Counted from the stretch's first letter, positions 1 to 12,539 are shown. The stretch: DNA of 64,000 nt from Owenia fusiformis (GCA_903813345.2 CAIIXF020000008.1:28088005-28152004); one strand, 5' to 3'. Made by a program: numbers and translations. The notes: generated by a model not told the origin, from the sequence alone.

Positions 1-42
1 CCTTCCCTTCTTTAAAGTTTTTACAAACCGGCTTTATGTACC

Positions 43-785
43 TAGACTGTGGACTATTCTGTAGAAGTGCTCTAGAAATGGATCTCGCTTTTCATGGAAG
101 GTCACGCATTCCAACATATTTCAAACAATTTGTATGATTATAATAGACACTTTCTGGGTAGTTGGACTTTATGTAGGGCCGGCAGAAGGCCCTCAGGCCA
201 ATTTATACCCCTACCCCAACAAAACTTTGGGGGTACTTTAATACCACCCAATAAAAATAATACTAATGCATATCAGATATTCATCGTTTTATAGTGGGTA
301 GGGCATGCCATGGTTAGTCAGTGCCAAAAATTTCCGATCTCTGACTTATATGGTTACCATGGAAACAGTATTTATATCTCACAATCTTCTCAATTTGACC
401 CCATCCCAAATTTGTCCTTAAGTTCTCAAAGTGAAATATTTGCAAATCTGTTTGGATTTTGTGGCTGCAACTTTGTCAAAAGTTGAATTAATATGTATGT
501 ATTCACACTAAAGCACTAAAAACTTGATATAATGATCTCATGAATTAATAATATTTATCAAATGTAGTCACACACAACTGCTTTTAGGGAAAAGTGGGCG
601 TGGCACTTTTTGGTACTTGTGTAATTGTTGCAGCATTAAATGAAAAATACTTATTACACTAACAACAATTGACATTTAATTAGCATCTACTAACATTGTG
701 TAACATTGTAGTATGTTCATTATCATTATTAGATACTTTAAATATTTTATATAAGTGTTATCATGACCCTTCCCTATCATAGGTC
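43..785 (+). repeat. Left arm of the 4.5-kb foldback element
   Basis: It matches 3820-4549 in reverse orientation with scattered substitutions and small indels. Shared landmarks include the block around 575-635 (a GTGGGCGTGGCACTTTTTGG-like stretch) against 3963-4022, and the block around 190-245 (GGCCTCAGGCCAATT-type) against 4370-4415. Similarity fades at about 785. No coding capacity is visible. Confidence 0.75.
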
Positions 786-969
786 ATTAATGGTCAAATT
801 AACTTTTAAGTCCTAGAGGTCCTTAGTCTTTTTAGCTTGTCAAAGTCGTATTCATTGACTTGAAGCTAGAATATAAATAGTTTCATTGATCAAGAGCTAT
901 GAGTTAAAATTGATTAATACATTTGTCAGGGTTAGAGCCATTTTATGCAATTGAAAAGTAATGGACCGA

Positions 970-1165
970 CACTGATCAGTACCAAGTGAAGGTAACGGCC
1001 GTAACCTTCGCATCTAAGATGGCGGACAGTAATTGTCGTTTTTGATATTTTTAATTTTCATTGAATTAAACTACTTTAGAGTTGATGTTATGCTTTGACA
1101 TTTGCACCAAATCAGGCTTAAATGACATTGGAACCATAGATGTAGTAAACATGAATAAACGATAT
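970..1165 (+). repeat. Dispersed repeat, copy A, with near-palindromic core
   Basis: About 190 bp align with the reverse strand of 36100-36290; the first 95 bp appear well above 80 percent identical by eye. The core at 988-1009 (GAAGGTAACGGCCGTAAC followed by CTTC) is a palindrome apart from one mismatched pair. It is followed in both copies by an ATGGCGGAC stretch at 1018-1028. No open frame is shared by the two copies. It sits just inside the left arm of the foldback element. It may be a SINE-like or transposon-terminal sequence; the family is unknown. Confidence 0.7.
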
Positions 1166-2617
1166 TTGAAATGTTATGCCCTGCCTTAATACATAACTAA
1201 GATTTTCTCGGATAAATGGTGTCTTACAATTGACTAACTGATTCTATTATCAACATCAGGTAATGCATGATCTATCCAATGGATTAACGAAAATACTTGA
1301 TTCCAATATGGCAAAATAAATTATTCCATGTATGAATTGCATAGTGCATCATTTTGCAGATATTACATAATGCATTCATTGACTCATGGTCAACAAGGTA
1401 CGGGTAAAACTCCTTTTAGTATTTCACAAAATAATGAAATATAAACAATTTACACATTTCTGAAATGCTGTACCTTTAGTGATTCCTTCAACCTGGAAAG
1501 TGGTTTGTTATGTTAAAACTTAAAATAATATCTAAACAAATCTGTTTAGTGTATAAAAACAATAAAAGTTAATATGTTTAATATCAAATATTATTAGACA
1601 TATGAATATAACCTAAAATAAGAAATCTTGTTCTCGTATTCCATTTTAAAATTGGTTGAATGATTTTGGCACAGTAGAAATGATGGTCATGATTAAATAT
1701 TATATGTAATATGCCCTGATGCTGTAACATCAATGGTCCTTTATAATCAGGTATGACTGAAATACTGGACAAGATCTTATAAGGTTACAGTTTCCATATA
1801 ACGTATGTTCCATATTACTACCCCAAATCTCCATTGTGTAAGTTTATGAGTCATTATCCCTCATAGTTTATTATGGCAAATGCCTATCCTTGTCTAGAAT
1901 ATGTCATTTTATCAATTTTATAAACAAGTATACAATTACATGCCCCCCCCCTCCCACACCAAAACTCCATTTTCTTTATCAAATCTTTCTACCTCTATCT
2001 GTTATGATTCTCTGTCAGGCTTCCCCAATTTTCCATACTGTCAAGTAAACATCTAAATAGGATAGTTCTATAGCTATTGCTGTTGTTTTGAAATGTTGAC
2101 TTTTCTTGGGGAAATATTGTTTCAATTCTGACAGAAGTTTTTAGCCAATATCATTCAATTTATCAATATCCAAACGCAGGGTTTCAGAAAGTATGCATTT
2201 TGTTTGTGCCTGTATTTTCATCATGTGTACTTATTAAGACAGCTATATTTAAACGTAAATACATTAAAACATGATACATATAATCTTTTGACAATTTCTT
2301 CAGTAAAGTGGCCATTTTGAGAAATGATATATAGCTTGTACCTTTGTTTGATGCTCAACAAGATGTTCGACTGGATTTGCCTTTGTCTAATTCATATATA
2401 TACCAAATACGAGAATCAGAATCTTATTCTACAAAACGGGTGTTCATGGAAGTAGCACTAATTATTGCATCATTGCTATAAATCGTGTGATTTGATTGGC
2501 CAATTCAGAACCATGTGACTAAAAATACCAGCGTATTTCACAGCTCACTGAATTATTTCCATATTTAAAAGACGTATTGTCCAGCGTATTGCCCGCCTGG
2601 GGATTCTGACAACTGCA

Positions 2618-2695
2618 CTTTCAGTGATTTTTGCAACATGTATTACCATCGCCCTACGGGCTGCGGGCAATACATATTGCAAAAATCATTGAAAG
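2618..2695. repeat. Hairpin inside the foldback element
   Basis: The arms 2618-2644 and 2669-2695 are imperfect reverse complements (CTTTCAGTGATTTTTGCAAC against its inverse). The loop is GC-rich and holds a smaller inverted GCCC/GGGC pair. This is typical of a short hairpin transposon remnant; no coding function. Confidence 0.6.
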
Positions 2696-3819
2696 ATGAA
2701 CAGGTATTGGCCTTCATAGAATGAAATATTTGCTTAACATTTCTTACTGTTTCGTGCTTAATATCAATTTTGTTATAAACTGAACAAAGCGGCACCTTTA
2801 ACATGCAGCTAATTCTCCCATCTAACCAAGAGAGCCTCTTTTAATATATCGAAATTTAAAAATTGCCTCTGATTCAATTTGTTCAATCAAATCTAAAATG
2901 GTAATACCTTTTTACTGCTTCGAACTTCCTTATATTTTATACTATTGGGGTAGGATGTTTGTCTCTTTCAATTAATGCTTTCACCAGAAACATGAATATC
3001 ACTAATTTTGATTCATATTTAAAATGGTGTGCATGAATAGACCTGTGTATTTTATACCAAATAGAGACACTTCCCTGGAGAGTTCTAAATCTCTATATGT
3101 TAACAGCCTAGTTCCCTCATCCCTTGTTGACTTTGCTTCCATATTTCCTGTGAAGCCGTGGAACAGTTCTCTTGTTCTTCACAATTTTCCATTTTAATGT
3201 AACTCAATGAATAAGGCCAATTCATATCACTGGCTTCCCTAGGTCATTTGAATTCCTTGCAATTTTTAAATCAGCAATAAAGAATAATGGGTTAAATTAT
3301 CAAATAATGAAAAAGTTGCAAATTATGAGATTTGTTATATAGCTTCGAAATCTTGCTGAAGTGTACTTTAACTATAGGTTAACAGGCTAAATTCTCATTG
3401 AGATAATTTTAAAGAATCTTAAACATTGACTTATTGTTTCAGTGGTCCTATTAAAGTTCATGTGTACACAATCTGAACAACATCCAGTTTCAAACACTTC
3501 TGATTATCATCAAGTTTCAAACACAATCTGAACATCATCAAATTCAATGCAAATGCAGTTTTACTTTAATCCAACAGAACGAATATGGTAAATCAATAGA
3601 CTAAGTGACACATGTCAAGTCAATGGTAAATACTTGTATCTAGCCCAACTAGCACAAGTGCTGCCATCTACCGACTAGTATCAATCCATCTATCCATATA
3701 CATAGCACCTAATGAAGTCACGACTTCAAGTAAAGCTTTTTCCCTTGTCTATGGTAAAAAATAAGTTAAACAGAAAAGTTAGTTTGACACCATTGGTGAT
3801 GCCCACCTTGTATGGTATA

Positions 3820-4549
3820 GGGATAAAAGGAAAGTTCATGATAACACTTACATAAAATAATTTAAGTATCTAATAATGATAATGAACATATTACAATGTT
3901 ACACAATGTTAGTAAATGATAATTAAATGTCAATTATTGTTAGTGTAATATGTATTTTTTGCTTAATGCTGCAACAATTACACAAGTTCCAAAAAGTGCC
4001 ACGCCCACTTTTCCCTAAAAGTAATTGTGTGTGACTATATTTGACAGATATTAGTGATTTATTGGAGCATTATATCAACTTTTTAGTGCTTTAGTGTGAA
4101 TATATACATATTTATACAACTTTTGACAAAGTTGCAGCCACAAAATCCAAACAAATTTGCAAATATTTCACTTTGAGGGCTAAGGGACATATTTTGAAGG
4201 AGGTCAAATTGAGAAGATTTTGAGATATAAGTACTGTTTCCATGGTAACCATATAAGTTAGAGATTGGACATTTCTGGCACTGACTAACCATGGTATGCT
4301 CTGCCTACTATAAAACTATGAATATATGACATGCATTAGTATTCTTTTGATCAGGTGGTATTAAAGTACCCCCAAGGTTTTCTTAGGGTGGGGGTATGAA
4401 TTGGCCTGAGGGCCGTCTGCCACCCCTACATGAAGTCCAACTACCCAGAAAGTGCCTAGCATAATCATACAGACTGTTTGAAATATGTTGGAATGTGTGA
4501 CCTTCCATGAAAAATGGAAGTTGCAATTATCAGAGTAGTCCACAGTCTA
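3820..4549 (-). repeat. Right arm of the 4.5-kb foldback element
   Basis: Reverse-complement partner of 43-785. The short open frames on the minus strand at 4083-4292 and 4361-4543 are translations of this arm; equivalent frames in the left arm are broken, so they are not treated as genes. Confidence 0.75.
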
Positions 4550-4959
4550 ACCCGTAATACGTCCAAGTATGGGATAAATAAAAATAGATGGTGTATATGA
4601 TGCCTTTCTAATGTGTAATTGTGCATTTCTAATGTATTGAGGGAGAAAAACGTCCTTGCATTCGTACGTGCCAGTATGGTGTTTAAACTGCTTCTTTATT
4701 CGGTACATTAATATTCCATAATACCAAATAAAACAAACAATTTACCAAACCTTTACCCAATCTATCGAATGTTATATTTATACATGTATTTGTGTGATGC
4801 AGCGAATCAATTTGTTTTCCTTAACGCACGTATAATTCAATTAATTATTTGTACATTCGGTATTTAAATTATTTATATTCGGTAAATACCGAATGCCACA
4901 TTCGATAAATTTCGTTATTTTTCGATAATTTACGAGAAAAAAGGTCAAAGTCAAAGTCA

Positions 4960-5190
4960 AAGTTCATTTACTCTTACAAGGATCACAATTTTAATATGAA
5001 ATCACAATCCACATATCAATAAGCTAAGATCATATAGTTACATTCCAATGATGTTTTAAGTCGATCTATGTAAATGGAATTACTTCTTAAATCAAGAAAT
5101 AAAGTGACTCTGGCAATACAGTTTTGTATTCTAGCCCTACCCTAACCCTACATATACCCATGATGCCATTTATTTTCCATTTATATGGAA
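4960..5190 (+). repeat. Dispersed repeat, uninterrupted copy
   Basis: This stretch aligns along its length with 13408-13810 in the same orientation, from TTCATTTACTCTTA to the ATGCCATTTAT-like end. The second copy is split by a 197-bp insertion. It is preceded by an AAAGTCAAAGTCAAAGT hexamer run. It has no coding capacity and is useful mainly as the empty-site reference for the nested insertion. Confidence 0.65.
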
Positions 5191-7690
5191 AAATGTCAAT
5201 TGATGATCTAAATATGTACTGATGACTAGTGTAAAACCTCTGTTTGCCCATGGATTGAATAGCTCTGTGAACTGTACAAAATTTTATTGCTGCAAAAATA
5301 ATTACACAAAAAATGAATATTATGTGATTTGCGTGTTGGGTTTACTTAAACAATCTTTATGAAATGTAAGTAATGATTATAATTATATGTCGTATGATGT
5401 CCTCATTCACATGATAATCTTCATTGAAAAAGAAGCAATGATTGCATGCCATTATGGGTAACGATGTTGTGATTTACATGCAATTTACAGAACTATCGAT
5501 TCCCTTGTCTACAGAATTTCAATTATGTTTTAAGTGACTGATGGTACACAAAAACATCGCCCGGACATAAACCATCAGATTCTAGCTTTAAAGGTCGGTT
5601 TACCAGCTTATGAGAATCGATGAGCAGACTCGGAGCTAGATTAATTTCATTAGAGGATGATACCAAATTAAAGTGATTGAAAAGTGAGTCTGTGTATATG
5701 CTGATATAAACTAAACGAAAAATACTCTGTTCATTTTAGCAAATTGTTTATAACCTTAGTATGTATAAAATATTTTGGATACCATTCAACTAGATGGGTT
5801 TAGTAAGTTGAAAGACGTAAAGCGGTCAAGCCAAGTAACTTAATCAACATTCGATATTCGTATGTTCATCAATACTAACTAAGAATGGTGCCACAATTGA
5901 AGTAAAGCTCTGTTAAATTATTTTCCATAAACCTTTCAGCAAACGTGTAAATGATTATTTTGATGTTTTGTTACATATTGGTGAAGCAATCTTGGAGATA
6001 TGGCCTAAATTTCTGAATTTTCACTATGTCCATGTATACCCCTACTTCAAAAGATGTATGTTATTTGTCATTTTTCATTATGAATCAACAATAAATGTAT
6101 TTTTTCTTGTTTACATACAGAATGAACTTTCTGTTTTCAAATATTGAAAGATGGTACTGCATTTATTTTTTCATGATATGAAGCAAACAAATGTGTGTCA
6201 ATTTATACTGTAATATCCCACATACTTATGTTTCAAGGGTAGTTTTGAAGAATAATCAAGAAAATCCATGTTTTCAAATGAATTCATCCTTGTCAAAGAA
6301 CGTTAATGAGGATATGCGGTTTGAAAAACTAACAACATGTTTAAAGTTCTTACAATTCTTGGTTGAAACAAATATTTCAAAAGTTGTGATTTCGAATGTA
6401 ATATCCAACTCAATGAAATTTGTTGATATTTGTGAATTTTTTCTTTCGGATAGCACATTGCTGGATCACAGAACCTTGCCTTGTTCGTGATGCACGAAAA
6501 GTGTATTGTTAATACTTGACGTCATTTGGATATTTGGATGTGATTGACGTTTTCGTTAATCTCCAACCACTGTCACTTCCAACTTAATTTTTGAAAGCCA
6601 AATACGATAGTCACGAATTGATATTAAAGTCACACGTTGATGCATACATCATGTGTGTACATTAACGGTCGAATACATGCCGACTTATATTTTATATAAA
6701 TATCCACAGTTAACTCAAATCATCAATTCTCCAAACGGTTTATCATATAACCTGGTGAGTTTAGTGTTTCATTTTAATTTATAATTATGGTATCTGATTT
6801 GAGTATGATATTGGTCGAGGCTTAAACAAAGCAATAAAACTGCCTGAAACCTTTTTTGAAAATTCGAACGATTTTTCAAGGATTCATCTTTAAAGTGTTA
6901 CCACATTGCTCCCCGGGAGTGGAAATTTCGTCTTGTGTAATCAAAATAATAGCGGGTGGTTTGAATTTTTGTTCGAGTTTATAGCTCAGCATCTATAAAT
7001 TTAAAAACATGTCGCCTCATTGAGAGGTATATGCAGATTTTGGCGATCTATCATAATAAAAGGCTACATTTTGTGCAAAAACAGGAGTTGACACGCTTAC
7101 ATTTGGAATTGAAATTTCCTACATAATTGTTGACTCATGTTTAAAAGTCATGAAAACAAGGTTGAGCACAAAGCAATGACCCAGTTACTGTCTATTTAGC
7201 ATGGGATCACTAAGGGAAATATTATTAATAACTTAAATCGTCAACGGTTAAGTTGTATTCCAAGAAACTTATCAATTTAGAAATGCAAAATGTTCAATTT
7301 TGTTTTTTTAATTATAAAAATGGCACCTGTAGAGAACAACGTTCACAAAATTATTTAAAACGGAGATATTTACTTATGTTACATTCGTTGGCATGTGTCA
7401 GGGAGTAAATAAGAAGAATATGCATTTGATTAATATCTTGTTCCCAAAGAAGTTTGTTAAGGAGCGGTATATCTTAACGTACTTTTATCATCCCGAACTC
7501 AAATATTTTGGAATACTTATTTTGAGAACGCTTAATTGAGAATGGATTCGAGATGTACTCAAAATTATTACGTAAAATTGTGTATTATCATCTTATTAAC
7601 CACCTCTCAAATTATTTTTGAAATCAAAGATGTGCGATTTTTGAGATTTTTATTTTCGAATGTTGACTTAGTTACTCGGCTTGACTGAAA
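5191..7690. other. Intergenic, nothing supported
   Basis: AT-rich sequence with short open frames on both strands. The longest, 99 codons at 6191-6490, overlaps an opposite-strand frame, has no splice-site context and no protein-family character. I recognise no gene, RNA or array here. Confidence 0.5.
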
Positions 7691-7706
7691 GGTGTTACAA
7701 CCTTGG

Positions 7707-8090
7707 CTAATGTTCGTGTGAGTTGTAATTGTCGAGACTACAGTATTTCGCCAAACTAGATAGTTGGTCAAAATTAGTTATGTGTAATCTGGCTTTCTCA
7801 AATAAGTTAATTCTTAAAGTTTGATGAAGTGAATAGTCCACGAGAAAGTGTATCTCGTCCTCGACGACGTCACGCTCACACATACATGTTCGTTCGTTAA
7901 TGGGGACACCGGTGTATCTATCAGTTTCAAGTCTCAGTGGCAGTGTACCCGTTCTGAGATTAGCTAAATTGGAGCGTTCATATCTATTGAATAATAAAAT
8001 TGATGACTGTAACGTATACATCAAACCATACATCACGGTGTCCAACCCAAACGCTCTTGCATGCACGACGGAGCTGAGCGTTTCATTCAC
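7707..8090 (-). pseudogene. C-terminal tail of a LINE-type reverse transcriptase (fragment)
   Basis: The 127-codon minus-strand frame contains the pattern seen at the very end of many non-LTR retrotransposon polymerase ORFs: a basic stretch, then LRTGTLPLRLETDRYTGVP (about residues 46-64), an RTCMCERD zinc-knuckle-like stretch (about 67-74), then a DEIHFL motif (about 77-82) followed by a hydrophobic LR-LF region. Catalytic reverse-transcriptase motifs such as the YxDD box are absent, so only the tail survives and the copy is 5'-truncated. The first 25 residues lie in a stretch that recurs at 24420-24500. It cannot be active. The clade is not determinable by eye. Family recognition is from general knowledge of LINE C-termini. 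Confidence 0.6.
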
Positions 8091-8112
8091 GCAGAAACGC
8101 TGCGGAGCGAAA
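8035..8112 (-). repeat. Short repeat shared with 24418-24500
   Basis: About 80 bp on the minus strand (GAAACGCTC, then GTGCATG, GAGCGTTT and TTGGACACCGTG in order) recur with the same spacing on the plus strand at 24418-24500. Both copies contain inverted GCGTTTC/GAAACGC pairs. In one copy it leads into a LINE tail; in the other it lies about 50 bp before the CACGGTG-ended transposon. Confidence 0.6.
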
Positions 8113-8757
8113 TAAAATGGCGGCTAATGAAGATCCCACTATACTACTATGACCGTAGTATTGTTTCACTGCTCGTTTCTCTTACATATCATACGTTATG
8201 GTGACATATTATGTACCATCCGATGAACAATACCCTGAGCAAAGATCTTATTTATTCAACTTCTGGTGGTAAACTGTTATTTTGCTTGATCAAAGCTGCT
8301 CCGTAGTGTAGATCAAACGAATCTGAAGTTGACGAATTGACCACGAATTAGACTAGTATTTATATGAAAACGTCAATCTTTCTGTCAAAGTAGTAGATCA
8401 CAAACTCGCATATTCTCATTTTCTAAAATCCCAGTCCAATTCTATCACTTGTTCTCGAGAAATCGCTTGTTTTCCTGGAAACGCCCCGTCGATTTAGGAC
8501 ACAAAGGACGGGTGTCATTAAGGGCCCTTTTTAGCCCCCAAAGATATCTGAATATAATGCATATCATATTGAAGAAAAATCATTTGTGCTTTATAAAAAT
8601 ACAATTTCAGCGAATTTTGACCTTTGATGTTCACACAACAGTCATTTAAAGATCATATACCATTTTTGGTGTTTTTACAAAAAATTCTTTATTTATTGTT
8701 GTTTAAGTCAATAGTATGTAAATATTAACCAATTTAAATATATTAAAATGTATAATA

Positions 8758-9066
8758 TAAATTATACCACTCTAAGTCAAATTACAGTTGTATAACATGG
8801 GTCTATAACAACGATATACAGTGGAGAGTGGTATATCGTCATCGTATACAACTCCTCCGTATACACTCCAGCGTATACCACTGTAGAAGTGCATTCTGGG
8901 AACTAATGAATAAAAAAATCATGAAAATCCTAGAATCAAGTGACGTCATAAATGGTTCGAGATCAACATCAGCATTATTGAGTTGGCTATGGCATATTTT
9001 TATGGTTTTTAATTGTTATGATTGTGTTCGAATCAACTGTAATTGAACTTAGAGTGGCATAATAAG
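8758..9066. mobile_element. Short inverted-repeat (MITE-like) element
   Basis: The terminal stretches 8758-8791 and 9034-9066 are inverted copies of each other (TACCACTCTAAGT on the left, its inverse with one base difference on the right). The interior has its own GTATAC-rich inverted segments. At about 310 bp with no coding content, this fits a MITE. Target duplication is not clear. Confidence 0.6.
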
Positions 9067-9218
9067 ATTATATAATGGTTCATTATGTATATCGTGCATT
9101 TTATACTCTCGTGAGAATATAATATATTCACTCGTTCGCTACGCTCACTTGTGAATATATCATATACTCACTCGAGTATAAAAACGATATACAGAAAGAA
9201 CCATTATATAACCTCATA
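9067..9218. repeat. Long hairpin, MITE-like
   Basis: Nearly the whole segment folds on itself: TTATATAATGGTTC and TATATCGT near the left end reappear inverted near the right end, and the tip reads CACTCGTTCGCTACGCTCAC, a type of tip common in marine invertebrate hairpin elements. It abuts the element ending at 9066, so the two may be one composite insertion. Confidence 0.6.
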
Positions 9219-9556
9219 TTATAATTAAAATTATTTTCATGGAAAGCACATAGGGCAATATTGACAAAATGCAAATGCTATTTTGGTAGATTCTGGGCTA
9301 GCAATGGTTAATTTCAACTGTGACTGTAATGGATTACTATTGACTTTTATCAACATCACAGGGCAATATTTAAGCAACTTAGATACAAGGAAAATCAAAG
9401 ATTTCCTCTCATTTCTAAAACGAGGAACAAAAGCATGAATTCAAGGAAAATAAATGATGGCCTGTGCCAAATTATATAACATATGAGAAAGTTGTGGCAC
9501 AGTAAAGGATATGTATAGGATATCATATGATTTTAAATGATTTTATTTTTATCTCC

Positions 9557-9842
9557 GAGTTGATATCAATATCTTGCCAAGTTAGCATAGCGAATTAGCG
9601 CAGATATTGATATCAATGAGTTGGATTAACACAATATCACGAAAATGCATAGGATGTTCTATTTTTCCCATAGTTCACCTCTAAAACTAAACAAAGCATA
9701 TCAAAACAACATCCATTCATTCATTCATCACCGTTATGTCATGAAATAACTATGTAACAAAACACATCATATTGGTGGTAGTTTTCAAATCCCTGCCAAA
9801 AGGTGATATCTGTGAAATATTTTCCGTATTCCACAGATATCA
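9557..9842. repeat. Two GATATC-type hairpins
   Basis: Inverted arms of about 17 bp occur at 9557-9573 with 9602-9620 (TTGATATCAATATC type) and of about 19 bp at 9791-9809 with 9824-9842 (GGTGATATCTGTG type). Their style is like the hairpin at 51849-51968, which suggests one dispersed family. Confidence 0.45.
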
Positions 9843-10740
9843 CTTTTTCCACGCATTTGCAAAATATCATAAATATGTTTTTATGTTACCTAACAGAGCG
9901 GAACAGAGTTCAACTATGGGATAAAGAATAAAAAATAGGTACATAATTGAATTACCACTCCAAAAATATTAAATATGAGGGTTTAAAGAAAGAATATTGA
10001 ATATGAGATTCAAAAAGACAAGTGGCCTCATGTCTCACGTTACCCAAACCCAAGATCCTTGATGTCATATATTCTTGTATACTGTATATCAATGTTTTTT
10101 ACTGGGAGGATTAAATATGGAGTGTATAGCAATGGTCAATACGATATTTCCAGATGGATGTTTTTCCCTAGAAGCGGAACCCAAACTCAGTCATGACATA
10201 GAAGCTAACTTTTGCAATTAATAGAAACTTGTTTTTTATTATATTTTTGTGTTCTATATTTGAGATGAAATAATATTAGATTCATTTCTACAAGAGGATG
10301 GAACGAATGTGAACTTGTATATTGAACTATACTCCTTTTCTGAATAAACAGAACAACATTTTATCCAAGCCAATTAAGAAAACCAAGGCCGATGAGTGTA
10401 ATTTATGCCCAGTTAAACTAACACAATAACAACTTTTTGTCTGGACTCACTTATTATATAAGAATGAATTGTATTACTGTTTACTGCATTAAATGTCAAG
10501 TATACTATCTGTATTTAATTTCAAATGCCTATCTCACTTATCGAAGGTATACAAGAAATGTTATTTTGAAACAAATTCAGCACAACCAAAACCATGTCCA
10601 CATAATATGACAAATCCAAGATGGCTGTCACAATTTTAGATCCATGCACATGTGAAGAAGTTAGAAATACACATGGTCCACAAGTTCCATCCCCAATAAA
10701 ATGCAGAAGCACTCCATGCCGAATACACATTGCACCCGTG
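9843..10740. other. Intergenic, nothing supported
   Basis: No coding region, RNA or clear repeat is recognised. Opposing short frames at 10521-10803 read through each other and have no family character. Confidence 0.5.
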
Positions 10741-10748
10741 CCATACGT

Positions 10749-10893
10749 GCTAAGATGTGTAGCACGTGCTAAGATGTGTAGCACGTGTTTGAATTTCTAT
10801 TGAACCCGGGTTTGAGGTTCGAAATCCAAACAATAGACGCTCCTAACCCGTGCTGTAAATCCAACCAATCAGAGCGCTCCTAGCCCGTGCTAT
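10749..10893 (+). repeat. Two small tandem duplications
   Basis: GCTAAGATGTGTAGCACGT occurs twice head to tail (10749-10787). Just downstream a unit of about 34 bp (AAATCCAA-CAAT, CGCTCCTA, CCCGTGCT) is duplicated with divergence at 10823-10893. The second unit contains CCAATCAGAGCG. The function is unknown. A CACGTG-bearing relative lies near 23085-23120. Confidence 0.55.
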
Positions 10894-11307
10894 TTTTGGG
10901 AGCAATCATTATGGCATACTGACTGGCCGAAATTCAATATTGTTGTACCCCCGCGTGGTAAACTCAGTGGAGGTTTTGTACTCAGTTTGTAGTCAAGATA
11001 GCAGATTTGAAGGTAAGAAGTTGCTCAAAGTAAACTAGACTAAACGAGGATCAAACATGATAATGTTTTTGACAAATAAATTCCACATAAACTCGTGAAT
11101 TTCCCGTAATAGTGAGCAGATCTCTCTATTATCGCCCATTTCAGTGTTTTATTGCGTAAAATCAAAAGATCATTTTGCAATAATAATTGAAAAATATATT
11201 CCTATTGTACATAAATGACATTTGTTTAACCTGCAAAAAGATAACATCGGTTACAAATTCTTAAATTAAAAGAGGACACAGGCTTACTGCACAAAAAACT
11301 AAGAAAA

Positions 11308-11704
11308 CTAGAGTCCATTTCACTGCTTCATTTCGTCAGTAGAACGGCAAAAATAAGAAAATGAGAGACCATTGTGCAATAATATATGGAAAAGTATATT
11401 CATAATGTACATGAATGACATTTGTATATCTTGGATTGCTTCTAGTTTGGCTTATAAAGTGTGTGGCCTCTTATATTGGGATGCTTCTCTGCCATGTTAT
11501 TTTCAATAAGATTAACATGGCTGAAATTCTTCATATTACAAGACGGCACAGGCTTATTGCACATAAAACTAAAAAATCTGAAATATACAAATGTCATTCA
11601 TGTACATTATGAATATACTTTTCCATATATTATTGCACAATGGTCTCCCAATTTCTTATTTTTGCCATTCTACTGACGCAATGAAACAGTGAAATGGACT
11701 CTAA
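11308..11704. mobile_element. Inverted-repeat element with about 120-bp arms
   Basis: The arms 11308-11432 and 11586-11704 are reverse complements with few differences. Each includes GGACTCTA, CTACTGACG, ATTGCACAATGGTCTC and the CATTCATGTACATTATGAAT segment. The loop of about 150 bp has no coding content. A single arm recurs at 12157-12268 in the orientation of the right arm, and a weaker relative lies at about 11143-11232, so this family has been copied locally several times. Confidence 0.65.
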
Positions 11705-12156
11705 ATGAATCTAAAAGTTCATGTTTCAATGTACGTGAGTACCATGTTCATGTATAGAAGTCTAGATTCACATATTTAAGGTAGTTAATCATTCTACATT
11801 ACATTACATGTATGAAATTTACAATGCTTCTAAATGCTATTTAATATAACCATTGTCACAGTCATATCGTGCTTTAACATTACCACGGTCGTGACAAGCC
11901 TTGCAATATAGTATAGCATTGTCACGATTATACCAGGCTTTCGCGATAACACTACCACGGCCATGGCAAGATCCTTGCGAAACTTAAAAACACTTAATAA
12001 CCTGGTGACGGTTGTGCCAGGCATAAGTCTTGCAATAGATAGCATGTATGCTTCTCTGCCATAGTATTTTCAAAAAGATACTTTGTAACATGGCTGAAAT
12101 TCATTATAAGAGGGCACAGGCTTATTGCACAAAACAGAACTAAATAATCTGAAATA

Positions 12157-12268
12157 TACAAATGTCATTCATGTACAATATGAATATACTTTTCCAAATA
12201 TTATTGCACAATGGTCTCCTGATTTCATATTTTTGGGGTTCTACTGACGAAATAAAACTGAAATGGGC
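12157..12268 (+). repeat. Solo arm copy of the 11308-11704 element
   Basis: It matches the right arm at 11586-11704 from the TACAAATGTCATTCATGTAC start through CTACTGACGAAAT, including its left flank (CACAGGCTTATTGCAC at 12116 and 11545). No inverted partner follows. Confidence 0.6.
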
Positions 12269-12329
12269 TGTAGTTAACTTACATCTTAACTTATGTTTAA
12301 GCTTATCTCCAAAATGTGGAGTTGATCAG

Positions 12330-12416
12330 CCAGCCACTCAGCAAGCCCGCCATCCAGCCACCCAGCAAGCCAGCCAGCAAGCCCGCCATCCAGCCACCCA
12401 GCAAGCCACTTACTCA
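12330..12416 (+). repeat. Short VNTR, CAGCCA/CAGCAAGCC type
   Basis: Tandem variants of CCAGCCACCCAGCAAGCC are followed by related CAGTCACT and AGTCACTCA runs to about 12500. Several frames are open only because the unit is close to a multiple of three, so no protein is called. Confidence 0.7.
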
Positions 12417-12539
12417 GTCACTTAGTAAGTCACTCACTTCCTTAAAGTCATTCTCTCACTCTCATTCAGAAGTTCACTTACTCATTCACTCTCTCAATCA
12501 GTCTCTCTATGTGAGGGTTCATATGTTTGAATATTGACT

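Larger units (their letters stand above)
43..4549. mobile_element. 4.5-kb foldback (long terminal inverted repeat) element
   Basis: The two ends are reverse complements of each other over roughly 740 bp (about 43-785 and 3820-4549). The outermost bases read TAGACTGTGGAC on the left and, inverted, the same on the right. ACC precedes the left end and follows the right end, a possible 3-bp target duplication but too short to be convincing. The roughly 3 kb between the arms has only short random open frames and no recognisable transposase, so this looks like a non-autonomous foldback element. An alternative is a local inverted duplication of a shorter repeat. The arms differ at scattered positions, so it is not recent. 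It contains a separate dispersed repeat (970-1165) and a hairpin (2618-2695). Confidence 0.7.

Noticed and set aside
4083-4543. Minus-strand frames of 60-69 codons
   Set aside because: They translate the right arm of the foldback element, and the matching left-arm frames are broken.
6191-6490. 99-codon plus-strand frame
   Set aside because: Overlaps an opposite-strand frame, AT-rich low-information composition, no splice context or family motif.
10811-10830. GGTTCGAAATCC resembling a tRNA B box
   Set aside because: No A box at the right distance and no foldable acceptor stem; the stretch is part of a small tandem duplication.
12330-12425. Gln/Ala/Pro-rich repeat protein frame
   Set aside because: Created by the CAGCCA/CAGCAAGCC VNTR; no flanking coding sequence.
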